A DNA stretch of 64,000 nt from Chlorokybus atmophyticus (lineage: Eukaryota; Streptophyta; Chlorokybophyceae; Chlorokybales; Chlorokybaceae). The stretch lies in NCBI GenBank assembly GCA_009103225.1, contig RHPI01000249.1, forward strand, positions 39,355 to 103,354, in the 5' to 3' direction. The translations under genes were made by a program, and so were the position numbers. Shown here piece after piece: positions 19,852-28,906 of the stretch. The stretch's first letter is position 1. Each line of letters opens with the position of its first letter. Under the pieces are notes generated by a model. The model saw only the letters and a list, made by a program, of their open reading frames with translations. It searched no databases and was not told the origin of the DNA.

Positions 19852-22536
19852 TCAATGTGTATCAGCATAAGCTTTTTGCCTGTCCTGTGCTTCTGACAGA
19901 CACAGCTTGGCTCGAGCCAAATTTTCTTGCATATCAGTGGCAAATTCCTTTACCGCTGGTACAGTCAGAGCATTGCGAGGTACACGCAATGACGCTGGTG
20001 TGTTCGGGCGAATCCCATAATTCAAGAAAAATGGGGTTTCCTTTACACTTTCCTGCCAAGCGTTGTTCACAGCGAACTCTGCCATTGGCAAGTACCTATC
20101 CCAATCAGCATGATTAGGAGCCACATAGTGGGGAAGCATTTCTTCCAGTATTTGATTTGCTCGCTCAGTTTGACCGTCCGTTTGCGGGTGGAAAGCAGTC
20201 GGCATGCTTTGTTTTACCCCCAACAATTCACAGACTTCTCGCCAAAACTTGGAGACAAACCGAGGATCACGATCTGTGACAAGTTCACGCGAAAGACCGT
20301 GGACGCGAAAGACCGTGGACACAAATAAGTGTGCCAAGTCCCGTGCACTTACAGTTGTGCAACACGGGGCAAAATGCACCAGTTTAGTCAAACGGTCGAC
20401 AAAAACCACAATAGCAGTGTATTTAGCGGCTGTTTCATGTAGGTCAGTAATCAAATCCATACTGACACTATCCCACTTTTGTTCTGGAATTGCCAATGGT
20501 TTAAGCAATCCCGCTTGTTTTTGTCGTAGTGGCTTATTACGTTGACACACGTCACATGTGCAAACATATTGATCCACGTCAGCTGACATTGACGGCCACC
20601 AGTATAACTGTTGCGCAGATTTGAGTGTTTTGTGTTTCCCCAAATGCCCAGCATACGGCGGGTCATGCACTGAATGCGACTTGCGTAAGCATTGCTTACG
20701 CAAGTCGCCCGAGTTGGGAATTGCCAACTGCTCCCCTTTATACCACAGATTGCTAACAGCAGTAAGCTGTTGCAAGTTGGTTTGACTGCTAAACCAATCA
20801 TCTGAGTTATAACCTGTGGACACTTCCTTTAAGAAAGGATCTTCAGGCTGTTGTACATTACGCGTAGTTCCAGAGCGCGTAAGTGCCAAAAGAGCAGGGC
20901 TGCGACTTAGTGGATCCGCCACATTGGTGCGACCCGGCCGGTATTGCCAAGTGAAAAAGAAACGAGAAAGGACTTCATTCCACCTAGCTTGCCGCCTCGA
21001 CAGATCTTGTTGCGTATGAAAGAATGTGAGCGGGTTGTGATTAATAATCACCAAAAACTCCACCCCTTCCAAGTAGCAACGCCATGTGCGCAGCGCGTGC
21101 ACCACCCCGAGCAATTCCTGCTCAGTGGTTGTGTAATTACGTTCAGCAGGAATGAACTTTCTGCTTTCATATGCACATGGTCTGTCATCTTGTAGAAGGA
21201 CTGCCCCACACCCAATGGTGGAAGCATCGCTGATCACCACAAAAGGCTTGGTGTGGTCGGGGAAGGCTAACACAGGGGCTTGTGTTAATGCATCTTTAAT
21301 GCGTGTAAAAGCAACCTCGTGTGCCTCCGTCCACACAAATTTAACATCTTTTCTTAGTAAAGATGTTAAAGGATTTGCCATGCCAGAATATGCTCGCATG
21401 AACTTGCGAAAATAATTGGCTAGCCCCAAGAAAGCACGTAACTGATGTACATCCTTGGGTGGTGGCCAATCCTTTACCGCACACACCTTTTGAGGATCTG
21501 GTTTCAATCCTTCTTTGTGAATCACATGCCCTAACAAGGGTAGTTCATCCTTTGCAAAGTTGCATTTGGACAGGTTGGCATAGAATTTGTGTTCGCGTAA
21601 CTTAGCTAGAGCCAATTCCACATGCCTGTGGTGGTCCTCCCGAGTTTTGCTGAACACAATGATGTCGTCTAGATATACCAGTACAAACTTGTACAATTCA
21701 TCAGCAAATACCGCGTTCATTGCTGTCTGAAATGTAGCCGGTGCATTTATTAACCCAAATGGTAACACTTTATACTCAAAGTGTCCTCGTGGGGTGCGAA
21801 ATGCAGTTTTTGGAATATCCGACGGGTGGATTTTGATTTGATGATAACCACTGGTCAAATCCAGCGTGCTGAACACTGTTGCACCTGACAGCTTATCAAA
21901 CAAATCATCAATCCGAGGCAAAGGGTATCTGTTTTTCACAGTTACCTTGTTCAATGCACGGTAATCAATACACATGCGTAGCTTGCCATTCTTTTTGGGC
22001 ACAAACAAAATTGGTGCACCAAAAGGAGATATGCTCTTTGTTATTAAACCTTTGTCCAATAACTCTTTGAGCTGTTTTTCCATTTCCGCGTGTTGAAAGG
22101 GACTTAGCCTATAGATAGGCCGCCAAGGTGGCTTTGCCCCCTCTTCCAACGGAATGGTATGATGTATGTTTCTATCAGGAGGCAACTCCGGGAGTTCATC
22201 TTGAACTACATCTGCATATTGTTCCGTAAGTGATTGCACCACAGGGTCAGCTACGGCCTGTTCAACAGGTGTTTCTACCTGTTGTAAGTGCATCAAATAT
22301 ACTTCCTCACGTTTGCGCACGCAACATTTTAGTTGCATAGCAGAGAGGAGCGGAACATTGTCGCGAGCAACACGTGCGAGTACAGGTGCGATTAACGTCA
22401 CCACGTTTACCCTTACGAAAGGTGCACGTATCTGCTCGAGAGTCCAATTGCAAACCTGCTTCGGTGTGCCACTGCTCACCCAAAAACAACATCCACCCCG
22501 GGGATACTTATATCCACCACGATGAAAGTTGGTCAA
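19852..22536 (-). CDS. pol: gypsy-1 reverse transcriptase, RNase H, integrase
   Basis: 894-codon uninterrupted frame. RT: PPWRPIYRLSP, ILFVPKKNGKLRMCIDYRAL, 'FSTLDLTSGYHQI' and the catalytic YLDDIIVFS. RNase H: 'FVVISDASTIGCGAVL' and the TTTEQELLGVVHALRTWR block. Integrase: zinc-binding H-H-C-C in 'HDPPYAGHLGKHKTL...CDVCQRNKP', then D,D,E in MDLITDL, VTDRDPRFVS and HPQTDGQTERANQ. The first ~60 codons lie in a region with frame breaks, and no ATG sits at the start, so the true product was a longer Gag-Pol. A TGA at the end separates it from the chromodomain part. Confidence 0.92.
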   Translation of the reverse strand: MTNFHRGGYKYPRGGCCFWVSSGTPKQVCNWTLEQIRAPFVRVNVVTLIAPVLARVARDNVPLLSAMQLKCCVRKREEVYLMHLQQVETPVEQAVADPVVQSLTEQYADVVQDELPELPPDRNIHHTIPLEEGAKPPWRPIYRLSPFQHAEMEKQLKELLDKGLITKSISPFGAPILFVPKKNGKLRMCIDYRALNKVTVKNRYPLPRIDDLFDKLSGATVFSTLDLTSGYHQIKIHPSDIPKTAFRTPRGHFEYKVLPFGLINAPATFQTAMNAVFADELYKFVLVYLDDIIVFSKTREDHHRHVELALAKLREHKFYANLSKCNFAKDELPLLGHVIHKEGLKPDPQKVCAVKDWPPPKDVHQLRAFLGLANYFRKFMRAYSGMANPLTSLLRKDVKFVWTEAHEVAFTRIKDALTQAPVLAFPDHTKPFVVISDASTIGCGAVLLQDDRPCAYESRKFIPAERNYTTTEQELLGVVHALRTWRCYLEGVEFLVIINHNPLTFFHTQQDLSRRQARWNEVLSRFFFTWQYRPGRTNVADPLSRSPALLALTRSGTTRNVQQPEDPFLKEVSTGYNSDDWFSSQTNLQQLTAVSNLWYKGEQLAIPNSGDLRKQCLRKSHSVHDPPYAGHLGKHKTLKSAQQLYWWPSMSADVDQYVCTCDVCQRNKPLRQKQAGLLKPLAIPEQKWDSVSMDLITDLHETAAKYTAIVVFVDRLTKLVHFAPCCTTVSARDLAHLFVSTVFRVHGLSRELVTDRDPRFVSKFWREVCELLGVKQSMPTAFHPQTDGQTERANQILEEMLPHYVAPNHADWDRYLPMAEFAVNNAWQESVKETPFFLNYGIRPNTPASLRVPRNALTVPAVKEFATDMQENLARAKLCLSEAQDRQKAYADTH

Positions 22537-23147
22537 GTCTTGTGGCTATTAATAAAAAAACGCTCCTTCACCTCCCCAATTGCATTAAGGGTGGAACCAG
22601 CAGCACGTACATACGACGTGACTGGTGTGAAAGGTATGTTATTACGTTTCACCCAAGCATGTTCAACAAAGTTATGGTTTGCACCAGTATCAATTAATGC
22701 TGTATATGGTGTACCCATAAGTTGACTCTCAAATCTCCATTTGAGTGGCACTGAGTGACCATCAAATGTAGCTAATGTCGGAGTGCCGTGATTGGTAGCA
22801 GACTTGATAAAGATCACTTGCAACGGTGAAGATCCTGTATCTTTGCGTGAGAGTTGCATGATTACTTCTCCCCCTTTCAACAATTGCGACCACGGGCCAT
22901 GATACCGAGGGATAAATACACATGCAATGACAACATGTTGTAATTGCAACTCGTGTAAGTGCTTAACAGCAGTTACTAATTTAGAGAATGGAACATTGAT
23001 TAAAACACAACCGTTTGCATTTGTCAACACAGGTGGTGTGCTCATATCAGTCCATACATCTGATACATCACAAAGAGAGGAAACTTTATCAAGAAGTACA
23101 GAGCTTTTAAAGTCATTCTGCTCGACTAAGCTACCAACCATGGACAA
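22533..23147 (-). CDS. gypsy-1 protease region
   Basis: Same frame as gag and nucleocapsid. Contains the retropepsin active site in ALIDTGANHNFVEHAWV (about residues 150-166), followed by the expected flap-side sequence. The TGA at 22533-22535 stops the frame, but homology continues beyond it (PTFIVVDISIPGVDVVFG) and then changes frame twice before RT. The protease-RT joint is therefore broken in this copy. Confidence 0.8.
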   Translation of the reverse strand: MSMVGSLVEQNDFKSSVLLDKVSSLCDVSDVWTDMSTPPVLTNANGCVLINVPFSKLVTAVKHLHELQLQHVVIACVFIPRYHGPWSQLLKGGEVIMQLSRKDTGSSPLQVIFIKSATNHGTPTLATFDGHSVPLKWRFESQLMGTPYTALIDTGANHNFVEHAWVKRNNIPFTPVTSYVRAAGSTLNAIGEVKERFFINSHKT

Positions 23148-23150
23148 TTC

Positions 23151-23420
23151 CTATTTCTTGTCTCTCTGCTGCTTGGCCTTCTGTGCATTCTGTTTTGCAT
23201 AGCACTTAGCCTCCCCATGACCTGTCTTCTTGCAGAAACTGCAAGTGATGATGGATTTGGCCGCGTTGTAGGGGCTAGCAGGATGAGATGTTTTCGCCTT
23301 TTTCACAAAAGGTTTGTTGTCAGTGGCCGGGCGCTTTGCAGCTGAAACCGGGGCTGCCTCTTTTGCCGTTGTTTGCATGTTTGCGTGAGAGCGCTTTACA
23401 CTGTCCACAGCAGCAACCAT
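23151..23420 (-). CDS. gypsy-1 nucleocapsid, CCHC zinc knuckle
   Basis: A basic 89-residue segment in the same frame as gag, separated from it only by a TAG. It carries the zinc knuckle CSFCKKTGHGEAKC and Lys/Ala-rich flanks for RNA binding. It ends in another TAG, after which the same frame continues into the protease segment. Confidence 0.85.
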   Translation of the reverse strand: MVAAVDSVKRSHANMQTTAKEAAPVSAAKRPATDNKPFVKKAKTSHPASPYNAAKSIITCSFCKKTGHGEAKCYAKQNAQKAKQQRDKK

Positions 23421-24311
23421 CTACATCAGCATTGGTAAATCCGTCGAGGCCCACTCTTGCAAACTCGCGGGGTTGACGGCCACATGCTGCACGAGATCTG
23501 TGTACAAGCCATGCCTGAACATATCCAGCTGATCAGCATCACTGATAGGTAGTTTGCCAGCATTGATCTTGCTGACAAAAGATTGAAAATCCTGGATATA
23601 CTGCTGAACCGGACGCCCGTTCTGACGCAGGTTGTGCAGCTGGTTGCGAGCAACCTGGGCAGGATCTGCACCACCATAGCGCTGCTCCATGAAAGAGCAC
23701 AACTGATTTACTTCCCGCCCGAGGTTTGTATCCCGTTGCTTACGGCGGTACCATTCTGCCAGAGCATTGTTTGGGATTAGCAACTCAGCTACACGCAATT
23801 TCCCCTCCTCAAAAATGTGAAGGGAGTTGACATAGTGTCGCAACTTCACAAGCCGGTCGAAGATGGCCGCTTGCTTGTTAGGAATAAACTCGGCAGGACG
23901 AGCAAGAGCTTGAACAGGTGGACCATTATCAGCACGTTGAAGACGCTCGATCATGTTCAGAACCCGTTTGCCTTCACCCATCTGCCCCTCCCAATCTCGC
24001 CCCATAAAGGTGGTGAGCTTTGAAACTTTTTCTGCCAAAAGGAAGAGAAAGTTCACGAGTGACACAATTGCCTCACGAGGGTCATGATCATAGGTGCTAA
24101 GGAAATGCTCCATCAAGTCCTGCTGTGTCATGCGAATAGAAAACTCAGGAAATATAGAAGGTGATCTACCATCCACTGAAGTTTCCGCAGCTTTGGCAGC
24201 TTGAGACTCATCAGGTGCATCATCCGGATTCAGAATATCTTCCATCGATGGAAATTCCTCCTCATGGGAAGGTTGCTCTTTTTCCGAGCTCTCCCCTTTT
24301 GAGGTGGGCAC
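23421..24311 (-). CDS. gag: gypsy-1 gag (capsid)
   Basis: 296-residue capsid protein. The N-terminus is acidic and Ser-rich; the capsid core runs from about residue 120 on, with AEWYRRKQRDTNLGREVNQL, 'FMEQRYGGADPAQVARNQL' and VQQYIQDFQSF, the usual retrotransposon gag landmarks. It ends in a TAG (23423 down to 23421) that is followed at once, in the same frame, by the nucleocapsid segment. The stop may be a mutation (one change from CAG) or a readthrough site. Confidence 0.85.
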   Translation of the reverse strand: MPTSKGESSEKEQPSHEEEFPSMEDILNPDDAPDESQAAKAAETSVDGRSPSIFPEFSIRMTQQDLMEHFLSTYDHDPREAIVSLVNFLFLLAEKVSKLTTFMGRDWEGQMGEGKRVLNMIERLQRADNGPPVQALARPAEFIPNKQAAIFDRLVKLRHYVNSLHIFEEGKLRVAELLIPNNALAEWYRRKQRDTNLGREVNQLCSFMEQRYGGADPAQVARNQLHNLRQNGRPVQQYIQDFQSFVSKINAGKLPISDADQLDMFRHGLYTDLVQHVAVNPASLQEWASTDLPMLM

Positions 24312-25252
24312 CGAGTGTTCTTCCCATTGTCTGCAAAACAGGCAGAATGGGATGGTGAGAACCTCACCAATGAACCAAGTTCAACGAGAGGATCATAATG
24401 ACCCCAAGTTGTAAAAGTCCCAAACAGAGTCCAAACTAGTCTCAAAATAAGAAAGGTTGGATCTTGAGTGTCACCAAACAGAACAAGTCTGAGCGGGACC
24501 ATAATGTCCTAACCCTGTGTTGTCCTCAACCAAGTCCCAATTTCCAGGCCGAAGCTAGAGGGGGAGGGTTTCAAACTAACAGGGTTTGGGAACAGATTGT
24601 CCTAGAACCTCCCCACAACTGTCCTAACCAAGTCCCGATCTCCAGGCCGAAGCCAGAGGGGAAGGGTTTGGGAACAGTTTGGTTTGGAACTTACGGACCC
24701 GGATCAAGCGACCCGGCAAAGCCATTGGTAGGTCACGGGTACGTCACAGGCATGCAACAGGCAAGCCACAAGCATGCAACAGGCAAGCCGTACGGTGACT
24801 AAGTGTGACATGCACTGGCAAGCATAATGACAAGCAATCACCGCATGCAATGACAAGCAATCACTGCAAGCAATGATAGTGCACTAAGTGTGACAAACAG
24901 TGATGGCACACTAGCAAGCCGCAATCACCGCATGCAATAACAAGCAATCACTGCAAGCAATGATAGTGCACTGGCACGTCACTGTGTGATGTGCATGAAA
25001 GTACACACGTGCACCTGGTAAGCACCTGGCAAGCAGCTGACAAGCAGGCAAGTCACCGACGTGTGTGATGGTATCTCACACGTGGAGAGGCCGCCTCTTT
25101 AATAGGTGGCTTCAGCTTGGAGGTAGCGCAGGGAAGCAAACTTGAAGCTTGGGCTGCGTGGACGTATAGGAGGCCGACGCCTTCCGATTGGCCGAAAGCG
25201 GGTCGCTGCCCCCTATAAGTGCCCACGTCACCCCCCAGCTCCTGGATACCAA
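24312..25252 (-). other. gypsy-1 untranslated leader with tandem repeats
   Basis: About 940 bp between primer binding site and gag. Two duplicated blocks are visible: a ~100-bp one (CCAGGCCGAAGCTAGAGGGG near 24544 and again near 24643) and a ~85-bp one (GCAATCACCGCATGCAAT..CAATGATAGTGCACT near 24837 and 24921). A possible packaging or regulatory leader; no gene seen. Confidence 0.6.
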
Positions 25253-25778
25253 TGTAACAGCACCACCGTCGCCGGTGATGCCCCTTCAATCCTCTACCCC
25301 AACACCCACACCGCCTATGACAAGCCTTTCAACGGCGTGGCCGCCACTGAGCAGAGAACTGAAAGTCCCCACATCAGATTGATGTGACCTTTTATATTAA
25401 GAGTATATCAACTATATACCTCTCGATAATTAACTCACAACTAGACATCGACCCTACAGATAGGGTAGTTAGGAAATCTAGCGTGAGCCAATCACAGCTC
25501 AGATAAGGTACCTATCGATAAGGTACCTATCCAAAGATACCTATCGTAAGGTACCTAACGAGATAGTGATCCCAATATATCAAATGTGACATTAAATAGT
25601 CTTAAATAAGCGGTTCTACACCCATTGGGACTTATTTAAGCTATGATAAAGCATCATAGCCTTTAATAAGCGAGGAACCGTAAAAAAGAGGTATAGTTAA
25701 GCATAATTATATACTTATTCATACAAGATGTGTTATTTAGGTAGCAATAATACCCCTATTATTATTGCTCCCGTTACA
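25253..25778 (-). repeat. 5' LTR of gypsy-1
   Basis: 526 bp, near-identical to 18741-19266. Just inside it the minus strand reads TGGTATCCAGGAGCTGGG (about 25251-25234), the expected primer-binding-site position. The matching tRNA would end CTGGATACCA; I cannot name it. Confidence 0.95.
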
Positions 25779-25783
25779 CTTTC

Positions 25784-26350
25784 CCTCACGATACTACAAC
25801 CTATCCCCTTACAGCCGCCGCCGCCACCGCCCATGCCGCCCAGGCCACCACCACCCTCGCCGCCCCAACACTCACATCCTTAATTCGCGCCAAGTATACA
25901 CACCGCTAACCCTAAGTTTAAACGACGCCGTTTGTCGCGCCGAAGCGCGCAGACATTGCGAGTTCACTTGCGCCGCTACGCGCGGACTTTCAAAGAACCG
26001 CACCGACATTACAAGAACTAGAACCGGTCGGGTCGACGCGGAACATCTATCGGGAAGATATTCAGTGACTCACGCCATTGCTTTGCGCGACAAAACGAGA
26101 ACCACTCGGACTCGACAGGCCACAAACCTCGTAGACTCGTTGCGGACTCAACACGACACACTGGGATCCACCTCGTCCAAATGCGCGCAGGACTTGCAAG
26201 ATGGGTAGCTCGGAAAACCCCTCCGGGCGGTTCAACTGAAGATGACGAAACTTCGTTTCGACTATCACACACACACACACACACCCCAAGCACATCTTGA
26301 CGTTATTTGTGCGCGGGCGTGCGCGCTTACTACACGCCTTGCCTACTTTG
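25784..26350. other. GC-rich non-coding spacer
   Basis: Between gypsy-1 and gypsy-2. CCG/CCA-rich start, then CGCG-rich sequence, and a short (AC)n at about 26266-26286. No domain in any frame, and no LTR match to the sequence right of gypsy-2 that I can see. Confidence 0.5.
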
Positions 26351-26352
26351 CA

Positions 26353-27064
26353 TCATGCCGTCCCCCTCAGGGCTGCGTTCCGTCTACAGTAGCTTGTGTA
26401 TGCTAGCACTGCTTTCTTGATGGTCTGTACCGTACGCTCGGCGAGGCCGTCGGCTTGAGGGTGATCACGCGAGGTACGGCGGTGGTCGATGTAACATTTG
26501 TCCAAGAGGGTGTCGAATTTCACTCTGAACTCAGTACCTTGGTCAGTGATGACCTTGGCGCAACTGCCAAATCGGCTGAGAACGTGAGAGAGGAAGGCTT
26601 GAGACACCCCCCTGCTGCTCTTGTCGGGTAATGGCACCAGCTCCACCCATTTGGAGAAGTGCTCGATCATGACCAGGATGTAACGGTTGCCACGCGCTGA
26701 GGGTGCCACGTCCCCCAAGATGTCGAGTCCCCATCGGTAAAAGAGGCCGGAGATAAGGAGTGGGTGCAAGGTGGGCGCTACGCGTGTTGAGGCTGGCGCG
26801 CACCATGTCACACTGCTGGCAGTGGCTGATGAACCTTTGCACCTGTTTTGTTAATCCATACCAATATTGTGCCCTCACTAGGCTGACCGTACGCTTGACA
26901 CCGAAGTGTCCAAGCTCAGTGTGGAGGGAAGTGATGATGCCCTCGCGCGTGACTGGTGTCGGCACTTCCTTGTCTTCGTCGTGGAAGCGGCGATACAGCT
27001 TGTCACCTGCCCATCGATAGTGACGGGTGCGTTGGGTGACCCGGTCCTTCTCTCGAGCGCTCAT
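26353..27064 (-). pseudogene. gypsy-2 integrase, 3'-truncated
   Basis: Zinc-binding H-H-C-C in HTELGHFGVKRTVSLV and ISHCQQCDMVRA (frame 26543-27064), then a frame break near 26790. The D,D,E core is in 26353-26811: WGLDILGDVAPSARGN, VITDQGTEFRV and HPQADGLAERTVQTIKKAVL. Homology ends about ten residues later, at roughly 26375, so the C-terminal fold is missing. The plus-strand fragment at 297 begins at nearly the equivalent position. Confidence 0.85.
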
Positions 27065-27085
27065 GCCGGAGGGAAGATGGCCACT

Positions 27086-28902
27086 TTAAAGAAAGAAGAG
27101 TGACGGCTTGTCATGCCATATGTCCTGCCTGGTGTCGGGGGGCGCCAGCTCTGTGTCATCAACGTCAATGTCGGCTGTGTGGGCGTCTTCCAAGGGTGTG
27201 GTTGCCGCAGGGTCGGTAGCCTCAAGGGCAGGAATCGCCTCTACCGCTGCTGAGGCCGTGGTGTTGGTCTTGCGCCCCGAGCGCAACGCGGCAGCAGCAA
27301 ACATGGCTGCCATGGTGGGGGCTGTTGCTGCAGGGATGAGCTCATGCCGCGCTCCAGTTGCGTCGTTGGTGCTGAGGTGAGGGTTGCGACTGAGGCCATC
27401 GGCATCTTGGTTGGTGAGGCCAGCGCGGTGGTCAATCTCGAAGTCGTATTCCTGTAACAGCAGGGCCCATCGAGCAAGTTTCTCTGTCAGATGTTGGTTG
27501 GTCATCAGCCACTTGAGGGGCTGATGATCGGTGATCAGTTGAAACTGTCGACCAAAGAGGAAAGGTCGGAAGAAGGAGATGGCCCACACTGCAGCGAGGC
27601 ACTCCCCTTCGTAGCTGCTGTAGTTGGCCTCGGCGCTGTTGTTGCTTCGGCTGGCGTATGACACCACCCGCTTCTTCTTGTTCTCATCGTGCTGCGCCAG
27701 CACCGCTCCCATCCCCAGCTTGCTCCAGTTGGTGTGAAGGATGAAAGGCTTGGCGTAGTTCGGACGTTGAAGGATGGGAGCGCTGGTGAGTCTGCTCTTC
27801 AGCTCCTCGAAGGCCTGCTGTTGCGGCTCCTTCCACGCGAACTCCACCTCCTTCTTCAGTAGCTCGTTGAGGGGCCTTGCGATCTTCGCGAAGTCCTTCA
27901 CGAACCGGCGATAGTAGTTGGCAAGTCCGAAGAAAGCGCGCAGGCGTGTGAGGTCTGTCGGGGCAGGGATAGCTGCCAGAGCCTCTACTTTGGCCTGCTG
28001 CACATACACACAATGGGGCACAATCACGTGCCCTAAGCACAGCACCTTGTGGGTGAAGAAGGTACACTTGTCGGGGTGTACGGTCATCCCCACTCCCTTG
28101 TTTTGTTCCAGCACCGCTTCGATGTGCTGAAGATGCTCCTCGTTGCTGCGGCTGAAGATGAGGATGTCATCGATGTAGCACCGCGCGCAGTCCAGCCCCT
28201 TAAAGGCTTTGTCCATGACGCGTTGAAACTTGGCGGGGGCATTCTTCAGCCCGAACGGCATTACCTTCCATTGGTACAACTGTCGGTTGCCCCAGAAGGA
28301 GGTCTTGTGCTTGTCCTCGTCCTTGATGGCAATTTGGTTGTACCCCTGACGCATGTCCAGGATGCTGAAGACTGTGCAGTCTCCCACATCATCAAAAATA
28401 CCCTCTGCTGTGGGCATGGGGTACCGGTCTTGCTTGGTCTTGTTGTTGAGGGGGCGATAGTCGCCACACATGTGTCGCTCTGTCCAGTTGCCTGCTGAAT
28501 CCTTCTTCAGTGGCATGACGGTTGCTGCTGCGAAGTCCGATGTGGACTCTTCGATAAGGCCTGCATCCAGCAGCGCCTTACATCTCTGTTCCACCAAGTC
28601 TTCTTCCAACTTGGAGAGCCTATATTGTCGTCGGAACACCGGCTCAGTGTCCACCAGCTCGATGTCCATCTGGTACACTGAGCATGTACCCAATTCCCCT
28701 TCACATTGAAGCTGAATTGGCTCCTCCATATGTTAAGAAGAGCCTCCAGCTTCTCGCGAGTGTCTTCTGTGGCCAACGGGCCAATGGCATGGTCCCAGGA
28801 GGTTGCATTGGCAACCACAGGAATGTCCTCCACTGTCATTGCTGCTTGCTCCTCCATGTGGATCACCTCGAGGGCTGTGTGAGCTGCCTTGGTGTTGGCC
28901 AC
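27086..28902 (-). CDS. pol: gypsy-2 reverse transcriptase and RNase H
   Basis: The main frame is 27086-28729 (547 codons). The N-terminal ~70 residues lie in the frame 28507-28902 (MANTKAAHTALEVIHMEEQA.., LEALLNIWRSQFSFNVKG) and are joined by a one-base shift near 28690. RT: VMPLKKDSAGNWTERHMCGD, 'FSILDMRQGYNQI', MPFGLKNAPAKFQRVMD and catalytic CYIDDILIFS. RNase H: 'ILHTNWSKLGMGAVL', YSSYEGECLAAVWAISFFRP, and ITDHQPLKWL. A long Ala/Thr-rich linker precedes integrase. The frame itself is intact. Confidence 0.92.
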
Positions 28903-28906
28903 GCGA

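Larger units (their letters stand above)
18741..25778 (-). mobile_element. Ty3/gypsy chromovirus, complete structure (gypsy-1)
   Basis: 7.04-kb element on the minus strand. The two LTRs are equal in length (526 bp: 18741-19266 and 25253-25778), begin TGTAACAG and end with TAACA or TTACA. They are flanked by the duplication CTTTC (18736-18740 and 25779-25783). Inside, in order: leader with tandem repeats, gag, CCHC nucleocapsid, protease, reverse transcriptase, RNase H, integrase and chromodomain. I count about 18 differences between the LTRs by eye (~96-97% identity), so the insertion is fairly recent. The coding part has three in-frame stops and frame breaks between protease and RT, so this copy is probably no longer autonomous. 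Confidence 0.95.

Noticed and set aside
22530-22552. T-run (TTTTTTTA) near the protease-RT joint as a -1 frameshift site
   Set aside because: Slipping there leads at once to TAA and TAG in the -1 frame, and homology shows two further frame changes nearby, so this is decay rather than a programmed site.
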